Part shown: piece by piece, positions 16,037-24,926 of the stretch
How the letters are laid out: each line of letters starts with the position of its first letter
Numbering within the stretch: position 1 is the stretch's first letter
Source of the DNA: Myxococcales bacterium
GTDB lineage: Bacteria > Myxococcota_A > UBA9042
Direction of reading: 5' to 3'
DNA: 64,000 bases
Assembly: GCA_947491025.1 (NCBI GenBank)
Contig: CANLIC010000024.1
Coordinates: 1 to 64,000, forward strand
Translations under genes and position numbers: made by a program
The notes under the pieces: model-generated
What the model was told of the DNA's origin: nothing
The model's database searches: none
The model's input: only the letters and a program-made list of their open reading frames with translations

Positions 16037-18487
16037 GTGAAGCACAACATTGGCGTGAGTTTGATGGTGGCCGCCTTGATGTCGGCGACCGCCGCCGTTC
16101 CTACGATGGTTCACGCTGCGCTGCCGGCGCAGGCCCTCGTCGAAGGCGTGCTCAGCTCGACGGGTGGCGTCCCAGCCGCTGACGGCGACTACGACTTTGC
16201 TTTCGCCATCTACGCCGCCGCCGTCGGTGGCGAGGCGGTGTGGAAAGAGGGCCCCGTCACGGTCAAGATCGCGGGTGGTCGCTTTGTTTCTGCGCTCGGC
16301 GCGACCAAGGCCCTCGACGGTGTGGCGCTCGCCGGCCTTGCCGAGCAGTGGCTTGCCATCCAGATCGGCGCCGAGCCGGAGCTGCCGCGTCAACGGATGC
16401 GCTCCGCGCCGATGGCCATCATCGCCGGGCACGCCCTGGCGCTCAGCTGCACGGGCTGTGTCGGCGCCGATCAGCTCGCCAACGGCGGCATCGCAGCCGC
16501 CAAGGTCGGCTTCAACTACGCTGGCGCGGCGACCAAGGGCGGTCCCGCCGCCGATCTCGACTGCACCGGCTGCGTCACGGTGGCCGAGCTGAAGTTCGAC
16601 GGCGACGTCGATCTCGGCGGCAACTCGCTCAAGGCCAAGAACGGCACGTTCAGCGGTGACCTCGCCGCCAAGACGGTCACAGCCGCCGGATTCGTCGGCG
16701 ACGGCAGCAAGCTGACGGGCATCGTCATGCCAGCGGGCTCTTGCAAGGCCGGGGAGTCGGTCAAGGGCATCAAGGCGGACGGCACGCTGGAGTGTGCTTC
16801 GTTTGCCGGCAGCCTGCCCGGCGACAGCATCGCCGCTTCCAGCAACGGCGTGATCAGCAACGTATTCAAAGACGCCTTCAGCGCGCCGACCAAGGACATC
16901 GCGATCCCCGACAACACCGGTAGCTCGGCGACCAGCGAGATCGTGGTCCCCGACCTTGGCCTGGCCCGCGATCTGACGATCCAGGTCAAGGTCGCCAACT
17001 CCGACCTCGCGGGCCTCTCGATCAAGCTGCTGCCGCCGGACGACAAGGCCAAGGGCTGGACGCTCTGCGATCCCTGCGGCAAGACCGATGAGAAGACGCT
17101 CGACAGCACCTGGTCGGTCAAGGCGCCGCCGCCGGTCGGCGACATCCAGAAGTGGATCGGCGGCAACCCGAAGGGCGCCTGGACGCTGAAGGTGCTCGAC
17201 ACGTCGTTCTGCGTGCCGCAAAAGCCCGGCAACGCTGCGCTTTGCGACCTCGGCAAGCAGCTCGACGGCAAGATCGTCGACTGGTCGATGGCGATCGAGA
17301 CGCTCAGCAACAACAAGGTCGCCGATCCGAAGGGCCACCTCTACGCGCGGGTGGTGAGCGCGGCCGCTGCGGACCTCGCCGATGGCAAGTCGATCGAGGT
17401 CGATACGCTGGTTGGCTCGCCGGCGCTCGTTGCGCAGGCCTGGGTCGAGGACGCTGCCAACAAGCGCTGGGTCCAGGCGGCGACGGGCGTCGACGCGGTC
17501 GGCCAGTGCGCATCGTGCGGCTCCGGCAAGGACGGCGACTACAACGCGACCAGCAACAAATCCCTCAGCACGGGCACGTACGAGTTCAAGAGCTTCACCA
17601 TCGACAAGGGTGTCACCGTCACCGGCACAGGCAGTGGACCGATCATCATCAAGGTGCAAGGCAAGGTGCAGATCGACGGCGTCTTGACCCTCAACGGCGC
17701 GCAGGGTGAGGACATCGCGTCATGCTGCAACAACTCCTCCGGCGGCGCGGCGGGGCCCGGCGGCGGCGCCGGTGGCGGCAATGTCTACGGCAACGGCGGC
17801 AGCAATGGGTCGGGGAGCGGAGGCGGCGGAGGCGGCTGCGCGGCCGGCTATGGCAGCGGCGGCGGCGGAGGTGGATACGGCGCCAATGGCAACGGCGGCA
17901 AGACCTCCGGCAACAGCTGCAGCCCAGGCGGCAGCGCCGGGTCGAGCTATGGCAATGCGCTTTTGGGCACCTTTACCGGCGGCTCGGGCGGTGGATCGGG
18001 CGGATTTGGTGGCGCGGCCAACTCCTCGGGCGCCGGCGGCGGAGGTGGCGGCGGCGCGCTACGCATCGACGCCAGCGAGATTGCGGTCGCCTCTGGCGGC
18101 TCGATCACCGCCAATGGTGGCCGCGGCGGCAACATCGGCGGAGATCGCGACGGAGGAGCTGGCGGCGGCGGCTCGGGCGGCGCGCTCTGGCTGCGTGCCG
18201 GCAAAATCATTCTGACCGGGGCCGTCACAGCCCTCGGCGGTGCGGCAGGGGTTACCGATCAGGTCAATGGCTACGGCGGCGACGGCGGTGCTGGCTCCGT
18301 CGGCCGAGTGCGCGTCGATGGCCAGTCCATCGTCGGCACGAGCAACCCGCCCCACACCGTCGGTGACGCAACGGATCTCGGCACGCTGCTGAACAAGTTC
18401 GGCCTCGAGCAGGTCGCGCCCGGCAAGGTCCGCCTGACCAACGGCTCGGGCAAGCCGCAGTCCGTGCGCCTCGTGGTCACCTACTAG
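16037..18487 (+). CDS. Secreted P/Homo B-domain protein with glycine-rich tail (copy 1)
   Basis: An 816-residue exported protein. GTG 16037 is chosen for the AGGAGGGG four bases upstream and the signal peptide VKHNIGVSLMVAALMSATAA. After it comes a domain common to exported Myxococcota proteins (ALPAQALVEGVLSSTGG, DGDYDFAFAIYAA, WLAIQIGAEPELPRQRM), then a C-x-x-C pair GCVGADQL, a short beta-helix-like stretch GNSLKAKNGTFSGDL, and a P/Homo B domain (about 290-440; LTIQVKVANSDLAGLSIKL, GAWTLKVLD, GKIVDWSMAIE). The last 250 residues are extremely Gly-rich with interleaved beta strands. No protease domain is present, so the P domain may act in binding or stability. Neighbour of a close paralogue. 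Confidence 0.78.
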   Translation: MKHNIGVSLMVAALMSATAAVPTMVHAALPAQALVEGVLSSTGGVPAADGDYDFAFAIYAAAVGGEAVWKEGPVTVKIAGGRFVSALGATKALDGVALAGLAEQWLAIQIGAEPELPRQRMRSAPMAIIAGHALALSCTGCVGADQLANGGIAAAKVGFNYAGAATKGGPAADLDCTGCVTVAELKFDGDVDLGGNSLKAKNGTFSGDLAAKTVTAAGFVGDGSKLTGIVMPAGSCKAGESVKGIKADGTLECASFAGSLPGDSIAASSNGVISNVFKDAFSAPTKDIAIPDNTGSSATSEIVVPDLGLARDLTIQVKVANSDLAGLSIKLLPPDDKAKGWTLCDPCGKTDEKTLDSTWSVKAPPPVGDIQKWIGGNPKGAWTLKVLDTSFCVPQKPGNAALCDLGKQLDGKIVDWSMAIETLSNNKVADPKGHLYARVVSAAAADLADGKSIEVDTLVGSPALVAQAWVEDAANKRWVQAATGVDAVGQCASCGSGKDGDYNATSNKSLSTGTYEFKSFTIDKGVTVTGTGSGPIIIKVQGKVQIDGVLTLNGAQGEDIASCCNNSSGGAAGPGGGAGGGNVYGNGGSNGSGSGGGGGGCAAGYGSGGGGGGYGANGNGGKTSGNSCSPGGSAGSSYGNALLGTFTGGSGGGSGGFGGAANSSGAGGGGGGGALRIDASEIAVASGGSITANGGRGGNIGGDRDGGAGGGGSGGALWLRAGKIILTGAVTALGGAAGVTDQVNGYGGDGGAGSVGRVRVDGQSIVGTSNPPHTVGDATDLGTLLNKFGLEQVAPGKVRLTNGSGKPQSVRLVVTY

Positions 18488-18547
18488 CGCGCCGCGCAGC
18501 GTTCTCGCCGGCAGCGACGAGCAGACGCCGCCTCGGCCGTATCCCAA

Positions 18548-18576
18548 TTGCGCTGTCCCGGGCCTAACGCTACGCT
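18548..18576 (+). promoter_or_regulatory. Promoter of the second P-domain gene
   Basis: TTGCGC (18548-18553), 17 bases, then TACGCT (18571-18576). ATG 18608 follows a GAGGAGGG ribosome-binding site. It has the same geometry as the promoter of the upstream paralogue but a different sequence. Confidence 0.5.
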
Positions 18577-18607
18577 GACCTCCTGGGGCTTCACCCGAGG
18601 AGGGATC

Positions 18608-21100
18608 ATGCCGACTCCACGTTTCCGTCGTCGTTTGTGGCAGCTGGCTGCGCTCGCCACCGTCGCGGCATCCGCGCTTCTGCTCCACGCGCCGCGCACC
18701 GCCGACGCCGCGCTGCCGGCATTCACCTGGGTCGAGGGCGCGCTGGTCTCCAGCGGCGCCGTGCCCGCTGCCGATGGCGATTACGACGTCGTGTTCGGCA
18801 TCTACGCCGCCGAGAGCGGCGGCCAGGCGGTCTGGAGCGAGGGGCCGGTCAAGGTCAAGCTCGCGGGGGGCCGCTTCACCGCGGCGCTTGGCGGAACCAA
18901 GGCGCTCGACGGCGCCGCGCTGATTGGCCTCAGCGAGCAGTGGCTCGGGGTGACGATCGGAAGTGAGCCGGAATTGCCGCGCCGGCGCCTGGCCTCGGTG
19001 CCGATGGCGCTGGTCGCTGGCCAGGCCCTGGCGCTGAGCTGCTCTGCTTGCGTCGGCGCCGACCAGATCGCCAACGGTGGCATCGCAGCCGCCAAGGTCG
19101 GCTTCAACTACGCCGGCGCCGCGACCAAAGGCGGCCCCGCCGCCGACCTCGACTGCACCGGCTGCGTCACGGTGGCCGAGTTGAAGTTCGACGGCGACGT
19201 CGATCTGGGCGGCAATTCCCTCAAGGCCAAGAACGGCATCTTCAGCGGCGACCTCGCCGCCAAGAGCGTCACGGCCGCCAGCTTCGTCGGCGATGGCAGC
19301 AAGCTGACGGGCATCGTCATGCCTGCGGGCACCTGCAAGCCGGGCGAGGTGGTCAAGGGCATCAAGGCAGACAACACCCTGGATTGCGGCTCCTTCGCCG
19401 GCAGTCTGCCCGGCGACAGCATCGCCGCCGCCAGCAACGGGGTCATCACCAACGTCTTCAAGGACGCTTTCAGCGCGCCGACCAAAGACATCGCGATCCC
19501 GGACAATACGGGCAGCTCGGCGACCAGCGAGATCGTCGTGCCGGATCTCGGCCTGGCCCGTGACCTCACTATCCAAGTCAAGATCTCCAACTCCGACCTC
19601 GCCGGCCTGTCGGTCAAGCTGCTGCCGCCCGACGACAAGGCCAAGGGCTGGACGCTCTGCGATCCCTGCGGCAAGACCGACGAGAAGACCCTCGATGGCA
19701 CCTGGTCGGTCAAGGCGCCGCCGCCGGTCGGCGACATCCAGAAGTGGATCGGCGGCAATCCGAAGGGCGCTTGGACGCTGAAGGTGCTCGACGCCTCATT
19801 CTGCATTCCGCAGAAGCCGGGCAACGCTGGCATCTGCGACCTCAGCAAGCAGCTCGACGGTAAGATCGTCGACTGGTCGATGGCCATCGAGACCCTCAGC
19901 AACAACAAGATCGCCGACCCGAAGGGCCACCTGTATGCGCGGGTGGTGCGCGCCGGTGACGAAGCGCTCGGTGCAGGCAAGCACCTCGAGATCGATACGA
20001 TGTCGAATGAGCCCGGCGTGGTGGCCCAGGCGTGGGTCTACAACCCCGGCGACAAGACCTGGCTGCAGGCCGCGACGGGCGTCGACGCGTTCGGTTCGTG
20101 CACCAATTGCGGTTCGGGCAAGGATGGCGACTTCGCCCCGGCGTCGAACACCAACCTCGCTGGCAAGGCCTATGAATACAAGAGCTTCGTGATCCCAAAG
20201 GGCGTCACCGTCACCGTCACCGGCACCACCGCCCTCACCCTCAAGGTCATCGGCAAAGTCGACATTCAAGGCACGCTGCTGCTGAGCGGCGCCGATGGCG
20301 TCGACACCTCGCCGAACGCCAATGGCTGCTCGAGCAACAACGGCTGCGCGGCGGGCGGCGCCGGCGGCCCGGGCGGCGCGGCTGGTGGCCAAGGCTGCTA
20401 CGGCCAGAGTGGCACAGCGGGCAATGGCGCCGGCGCGGGCGGTCCGGCGACCTATTGCTCCAGCTATGGCGTCGGCGGTGGCGGTGCTGGCTACGGCACC
20501 AACGGCGAGAACGGCAAGGTGGGCTCGTCTTCCTGCCAGGTCGGCTCAGGCGGCGGCACCTACAACGGCGTCGAGACTGGCACCTTGGTGGGCGGATCGG
20601 GCGGCGGCGGCGGCTCCTACGGCACCGCCTACAACTCCGGCGGCGGCGGTGGCGGCGGTGGTGGCGGTGCGGTGCGCATCGACGCCGGTGAGATCATCGT
20701 CAGCGGCGCCATCAGCGCCAACGGCGGCCGCGGCGGCCACAACACCGCCGACTGCGACGGCGGCGGCGGCGGCGGCGGCTCTGGCGGCGGCATCTGGCTG
20801 CGCGCCGGCAAGGTGACCATCACCGGGCAGGTCACGGCCGTCGGTGGCGCGTTCGGCGACGCGATGGAAGGCCAAGGCTCACTGGGCGGCGATGGCGGCA
20901 ATGGCGGCGTCGGCCAGATCCGCATCGACGCGGTGAGCCCAGCCACGGGGACCACCAAGCCGACCTTCAAGTCGGGATCGGCGAGCGATCTTGGCGCCAC
21001 GACCAACAGCTTCACCATCGGCCAGCCCGCGCCGGGCGTCATCCGCTTGACCAACACCAGCGGATCGGCGCAGAACGTGCGTCTCGTCGTTACCTACTAG
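18608..21100 (+). CDS. Secreted P/Homo B-domain protein with glycine-rich tail (copy 2)
   Basis: An 830-residue paralogue of the upstream gene. ATG 18608 has GAGGAGGG four bases away and gives a basic signal peptide (MPTPRFRRRLWQLAALA) ending at ADA. Domain order is the same: exported-protein N-domain with DGDYDVVFGIYAAESGG and WLGVTIGSEPELPRRRL, CSACVGADQI, the P/Homo B domain (about 295-445), and a Gly-rich C-terminus with motifs such as VRIDAGEIIVSG and IWLRAGKVTITG that also occur in copy 1. The repeated RIDA...I and LRAGK strands suggest a beta-helix threaded with glycine loops. Function unknown; probably a secreted or surface fibre-like protein. Confidence 0.78.
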   Translation: MPTPRFRRRLWQLAALATVAASALLLHAPRTADAALPAFTWVEGALVSSGAVPAADGDYDVVFGIYAAESGGQAVWSEGPVKVKLAGGRFTAALGGTKALDGAALIGLSEQWLGVTIGSEPELPRRRLASVPMALVAGQALALSCSACVGADQIANGGIAAAKVGFNYAGAATKGGPAADLDCTGCVTVAELKFDGDVDLGGNSLKAKNGIFSGDLAAKSVTAASFVGDGSKLTGIVMPAGTCKPGEVVKGIKADNTLDCGSFAGSLPGDSIAAASNGVITNVFKDAFSAPTKDIAIPDNTGSSATSEIVVPDLGLARDLTIQVKISNSDLAGLSVKLLPPDDKAKGWTLCDPCGKTDEKTLDGTWSVKAPPPVGDIQKWIGGNPKGAWTLKVLDASFCIPQKPGNAGICDLSKQLDGKIVDWSMAIETLSNNKIADPKGHLYARVVRAGDEALGAGKHLEIDTMSNEPGVVAQAWVYNPGDKTWLQAATGVDAFGSCTNCGSGKDGDFAPASNTNLAGKAYEYKSFVIPKGVTVTVTGTTALTLKVIGKVDIQGTLLLSGADGVDTSPNANGCSSNNGCAAGGAGGPGGAAGGQGCYGQSGTAGNGAGAGGPATYCSSYGVGGGGAGYGTNGENGKVGSSSCQVGSGGGTYNGVETGTLVGGSGGGGGSYGTAYNSGGGGGGGGGGAVRIDAGEIIVSGAISANGGRGGHNTADCDGGGGGGGSGGGIWLRAGKVTITGQVTAVGGAFGDAMEGQGSLGGDGGNGGVGQIRIDAVSPATGTTKPTFKSGSASDLGATTNSFTIGQPAPGVIRLTNTSGSAQNVRLVVTY

Positions 21101-21214
21101 CCCGCAATCAGCCGGCGCGGCATCGCGTCCCCGCCGGGATGACCTGCGCCTCCAGCGCTGGCCCTTGCAGCGCCCGGGCGCTGCGCGCTTTGACCTCGGA
21201 CCTCGCTCTCCACC

Positions 21215-21243
21215 GCGACACGCCGCGCGGCCTCTGCTAGCCT
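21215..21243 (+). promoter_or_regulatory. Promoter of the propeptide-metallopeptidase pair
   Basis: GCGACA (21215-21220), 17 bases, then TAGCCT (21238-21243). The start would lie about 30 bases before the ATG at 21282, whose GGAGG is at 21272-21276. The -35 matches only in its second half. Confidence 0.42.
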
Positions 21244-21281
21244 GCCACCCTTCGCGGTCGCTGCGCCGCGCGGAGGCCGGC

Positions 21282-22097
21282 ATGTCTGGACGATGGTCTC
21301 TCCTGCGCTGGCCGCGCCGAAGCGGGTCCTCCGCGTTGGCCGTGGCGACTGCGCTCGCCGCCGCTGCCTTGTGCCCACAAGGCGTCGAGGCGACACCGCC
21401 ACGGCAGGGCCAGGCAAGGGCGACCACGCCGACCGACCCCACGCCAGCGCATCTGCAGCGCGCTCACCTCGCAGCCGAGGCCGCCATCGCGTCGCTGCGC
21501 GCCCGCAGCCGAGGGCTAAAGGTGCAGTGGCAGCGCGACGGCGTGCTGCCTGAGCTCTTGACCGCCCTGCGCTGGCAACCTCGGAGCGCCCTGGCGACAC
21601 CCGAGGCGACGGCCCGGGCGTTTCTCGCCGCCCACGTCGGCCTCTGCGGGGTCGGCGCCAACGCCGGCATGCCGCCGCGCTTCGAGCTGCTGGCCATCGA
21701 GCGGCTGCGGGCACGGGCGGTCTTGCGCTTTCAGCCCTTCGCGCAGGTGGCCGAGCTCGGCCGCGCCCTCCCCATCGAAGGCGCCGTGGCGTCGGTGACC
21801 CTCGATGAGAGCGGCGCGGTCATTGGCTTCACAAGCGATCTCAATGTGCTCCTGGCGCCATCCCCAGCGCGGATCACGGCTGGCGAAGCCGAGCGGTTGG
21901 CGCGTGCGGCGCTTGGCCCCGCTTTTGCGACGGCGCAGGTCGGCAGCGCGCGCCTGGTCCTGGCCCAGCAATGGGGCGCGACTCGCCTCGCCTACTCGGT
22001 TCCGACGGTGGCCCGGATCGGGGTGCAGCACGAGCGCGTCCTCATCGACGCGCACGACGGCAGCGTGGTGGCGCGCGACAACGAGGTGCGGCAATGA
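21282..22097 (+). CDS. Stand-alone FTP/PepSY-type propeptide protein
   Basis: A 271-residue exported protein that looks like the propeptide of thermolysin (M4) or fungalysin (M36) peptidases without any catalytic domain. After a signal peptide (about 1-37) come an FTP-like segment (TARAFLAAHVGLCGVG, ELLAIERLRARAVLRFQPF, GRALPIEGAVASVTLDESGA) and a PepSY-like strand pair (ARITAGEAERLARAAL; YSVPTVARIG; VLIDAHDGSVV). In M4 and M36 enzymes these regions fold the protease and inhibit it until they are cleaved. Here the same information is in its own gene, overlapping by four bases (ATGA) a gene for an M36-like catalytic domain. A dedicated chaperone/inhibitor is the simplest reading. Confidence 0.78.
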   Translation: MSGRWSLLRWPRRSGSSALAVATALAAAALCPQGVEATPPRQGQARATTPTDPTPAHLQRAHLAAEAAIASLRARSRGLKVQWQRDGVLPELLTALRWQPRSALATPEATARAFLAAHVGLCGVGANAGMPPRFELLAIERLRARAVLRFQPFAQVAELGRALPIEGAVASVTLDESGAVIGFTSDLNVLLAPSPARITAGEAERLARAALGPAFATAQVGSARLVLAQQWGATRLAYSVPTVARIGVQHERVLIDAHDGSVVARDNEVRQ

Positions 22098-23824
22098 AGC
22101 GCTCTCTTGACGTCTGCGGCGCCTGTCTGCCAACACGCGGGTCTGCGGCCGGCCTTGCGCTGATGGCGCTCCTCGGCGGCTGCGGCACCGAGTCGCCCGG
22201 AACCAACCCGTCCACGTTTGAGGTCGTCGGTGCTGACGGCCTCCGCGCAGGGGACGGCGTCGGGCCGGACGCAGGCAGCGACGACGCAGCCGAGGCTGAT
22301 GCGCCGACGGGCGCCCTGCGCGGACGGGTCTACCTGCACGATCCGGTCACCGATCAGGGCGAGACCACCTTGGTGACGCTGGTGCAGCCGATCTCGACCG
22401 ACGGCACCCTCCACGGGCCCTACGCCAACGTCTGGAATTGTCTCAACCAGCCGGGCGGCCCCAAGGTCCGCTATGGCGAAGTGGAGGTCGGCGCCTTCTG
22501 CCTGGAGCAGCAGACGGCGAAGGTCGGCGACGATGGCGGGTGGCTGCACATCCTGCCGCCCACGGATCCCTCCGACCCGGAGGACCCCTTCGCCGAGGTC
22601 CAGATGTACCACCACGTGCACGCGATGCACGCGTACTTCAAGGATCATTTCGGGCTCTCGGCGGTCGATTACCCGCTCGATGCCCTGGTCAACGTCAACC
22701 TCTACATCGATCCCAAGATCGCGCCGCTGGCGGGCCTCTCGCCCGGCTGGCAGGACTTCGCCAACGCCGCTTTCGTGCCCAAGGACGCCTTCGCGGCCTT
22801 CCATCTGCCGCCGCGCAAGGCCGACGCCATCATCTTCGGCCAGCACGGCAAGACCGACCTCGCCTACGACGCCAGCGTCATCTACCACGAATACACGCAT
22901 GCCATGATCGGTACCACGCGATTGACGAGCATGATCCCGGACTTCTACGGCATCGATCACATGCCGGGCGCTCTCAACGAGGCGTTCGCCGACTACTTCG
23001 CCGCGAGCATGACCAACCACCCGGTCATCGGCGCGTACGCCATTGCCGCCTCCGGTGCGCACCTGATTCGCGACCTGTCGATCGTGCGCCGCTGTCCGCT
23101 CGACCTGATCGGCGAGATCCACGCCGACGGCCGCATCCTGTCTTCGGCGTTGTGGCGCGTCCGGGCCCAGATCGGCGCCCAATTCGTCGACGGCGTCGTG
23201 CTGCGCGCCGTGCAGCAGTTCACCAAGGCCACCAGCCTGCAGGGCGCAGTCAAGCTCATCCTCAGCGAGGCCGAAGGCGAGGACGCCGCCATGCACGCCG
23301 CGTTCAAGAAGATCTTCACCGAGCAGGGCCTCATCGACTGCCTGCGCGTCAAGCCGTGGAAGGACTGGAAGGCCGAGGACACCGTCGACAAGGTCCCGTA
23401 CCGCCTGATGGGCCGCGGCAAGCTGGGCGGACAGGGCTTTCCCGACGGCGTGCCTGGGCCGCTGCAGTTCTCGGTCGCGCTGCCGAGCGGCACCAAGGCG
23501 GTGACGCTGCGCTGGCAGGCCTGGGCGCCGGGCTTCTTCAGTCAGCCGACCTTGGCGATCGGCGTGCAGCCTGCCAAGCCGGTCACGCTGAACCTGTTCG
23601 ACAAGGGCAAGATCGACGCCAAGGCAGTGATGCCGATGTCACCCGATCCCGGCGACATCGCTTGGCAAAGCGTGACGCTGACCGGCGCCTGTCTGGAGGG
23701 CGCCGCCGGCAAGCTCTACGTGTTGCCGCTCAACGCCGCCAACGCCGACGCCGAGGTCACGCGCATGACGCTGACCATGCACACCACGACGCCGACAGGG
23801 CCGAACCTCCGGACCTGCAAGTAG
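22094..23824 (+). CDS. M36/M4-like zinc metallopeptidase lipoprotein
   Basis: A 576-residue lipoprotein with lipobox LLGGC (Cys30) and an Asp/Ala tether. The catalytic core has YHEYTHAM, giving the zinc motif H265-E-Y-T-H269, and [11 protein letters not shown] with Glu296 as the third zinc ligand. The later [17 protein letters not shown] matches the fungalysin block with the pattern H-x-x-G-x-(I/W)-x-x-x-L-W. A C-terminal beta domain (about 440-576) resembles the pre-peptidase or jelly-roll tails of secreted proteases. No propeptide is present in this protein; it is supplied by the overlapping upstream gene. Likely a surface-tethered endopeptidase. Confidence 0.82.
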   Translation: MKRSLDVCGACLPTRGSAAGLALMALLGGCGTESPGTNPSTFEVVGADGLRAGDGVGPDAGSDDAAEADAPTGALRGRVYLHDPVTDQGETTLVTLVQPISTDGTLHGPYANVWNCLNQPGGPKVRYGEVEVGAFCLEQQTAKVGDDGGWLHILPPTDPSDPEDPFAEVQMYHHVHAMHAYFKDHFGLSAVDYPLDALVNVNLYIDPKIAPLAGLSPGWQDFANAAFVPKDAFAAFHLPPRKADAIIFGQHGKTDLAYDASVIYHEYTHAMIGTTRLTSMIPDFYGIDHMPGALNEAFADYFAASMTNHPVIGAYAIAASGAHLIRDLSIVRRCPLDLIGEIHADGRILSSALWRVRAQIGAQFVDGVVLRAVQQFTKATSLQGAVKLILSEAEGEDAAMHAAFKKIFTEQGLIDCLRVKPWKDWKAEDTVDKVPYRLMGRGKLGGQGFPDGVPGPLQFSVALPSGTKAVTLRWQAWAPGFFSQPTLAIGVQPAKPVTLNLFDKGKIDAKAVMPMSPDPGDIAWQSVTLTGACLEGAAGKLYVLPLNAANADAEVTRMTLTMHTTTPTGPNLRTCK

Positions 23825-23942
23825 GCGACAGCGCGGACGTTGCGGTCTGTCGGCGCCCACAGGTGGCCAGACAGGTGCTTGCCGGGCAGGGCGGCATGCG
23901 GCACAAGGCGCGCGGCGGCCCTCAGGCCGTGCGGAGGCGTTC

Positions 23943-24926
23943 ATGCCGAGGGTCCTGCGCAAACCAAGCCGTCACCTGCCCTTCGGCGACCGGCGCGAGA
24001 CACCCTACTACGGTCGCGACATCCTGAGCGTCTCGCAGTTTCGCCGCGCCGACCTGGCGACCATCTTCAGCGTCGCCCACGAGATGCGCGAGATGGTGGA
24101 GCGTGTCGGCAGCTTCGACCTGCTCAAGGGCAAGATCCTCGCCAACCTCTTCTACGAGCCCTCGACCCGCACGATGGCGAGCTTCACCGCGGCGATGGAG
24201 CGGCTCGGTGGCTCGGTCATCCCGATCTCCGAGGTCCACTATTCGTCGGTGGCCAAGGGCGAGAGCCTGCCCGACACGGTGCGGACCCTTGAGTGCTACG
24301 CCGACGTCATCGTCTTGCGCCACCCCCAGATCGGGGCCGCGGCCGAAGCGGCTCGCTACGCCCGAAAGCCCATCATCAACGCCGGCGATGGCGTCGGTGA
24401 ACACCCGACCCAGGCGCTGCTCGACCTCTTCACCATCGTCGAGGAGATGGGCGGCGTCGATGGCCTCACCGTGACGCTCATCGGCGATTTGCGCTACGGC
24501 CGCACCGTGCACTCGCTGGCGCGCCTCTTGGCGATGCACGACGTGTCGATGCGCTTTGTCTCGCCGCCCCTGCTGCGCCTGCCAGACGCTCTGCGCGACG
24601 AGCTGCGGGCCGCGGGCGCCAAGTTCCAGGAGCACGAGAAGCTGGACGAAGTGCTCGGCCTCTCAGACGTCCTCTATGTCACGCGTGTCCAGAAGGAGCG
24701 CTTCGAGGACCCGGCGGCCTACGAGGCGGTCAAGGACAGCTACGTCATCGATAGCGAGCTGATGCGCGGCGCCCGCAATGACTGCATCGTCATGCACCCG
24801 CTGCCGCGGGTTGGCGAGATCGCGATGGAGTTCGACGCCGACCCGCGGGCCGCCTACTTCCGCCAGATGGAGTACGGCATGTTCGTTCGCATGGCGCTGC
24901 TGGCGCTGGTGCTGGGCAAGGCGTGA
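23943..24926 (+). CDS. pyrB: Aspartate carbamoyltransferase catalytic subunit
   Basis: A 327-residue ATCase that condenses carbamoyl phosphate with aspartate, the first committed step of pyrimidine synthesis. Signature blocks are FYEPSTRT (carbamoyl-phosphate binding), [31 protein letters not shown] and HPLPRVGEI. No pyrI regulatory subunit is seen, and no inactive dihydroorotase partner is adjacent. GGAGG lies five bases before ATG 23943. The stop overlaps the following gene (GTGA), so it is the first gene of the pyrB-pyrFE-pyrD operon. Confidence 0.95.
   Translation: MPRVLRKPSRHLPFGDRRETPYYGRDILSVSQFRRADLATIFSVAHEMREMVERVGSFDLLKGKILANLFYEPSTRTMASFTAAMERLGGSVIPISEVHYSSVAKGESLPDTVRTLECYADVIVLRHPQIGAAAEAARYARKPIINAGDGVGEHPTQALLDLFTIVEEMGGVDGLTVTLIGDLRYGRTVHSLARLLAMHDVSMRFVSPPLLRLPDALRDELRAAGAKFQEHEKLDEVLGLSDVLYVTRVQKERFEDPAAYEAVKDSYVIDSELMRGARNDCIVMHPLPRVGEIAMEFDADPRAAYFRQMEYGMFVRMALLALVLGKA

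Larger units (their letters stand above)
16037..21100 (+). repeat. Tandem gene duplication of the P-domain genes
   Basis: The two genes at 16037-18487 and 18608-21100 are direct repeats with an offset of about 2592 bases. From about 16480 to 17340 and from about 19072 to 19932 the encoded proteins are nearly identical over roughly 285 residues, while the signal peptides and Gly-rich tails have diverged strongly. Confidence 0.85.

Noticed and set aside
17720-18230. Gly-rich repeats as a CRISPR or mobile repeat
   Set aside because: The short GGC/GGT runs encode glycine in frame and lack spacer structure.
16037-21100. The two Gly-rich proteins as subtilisin-type proteases
   Set aside because: Only the P domain is present; no catalytic Asp/His/Ser triad region is found.
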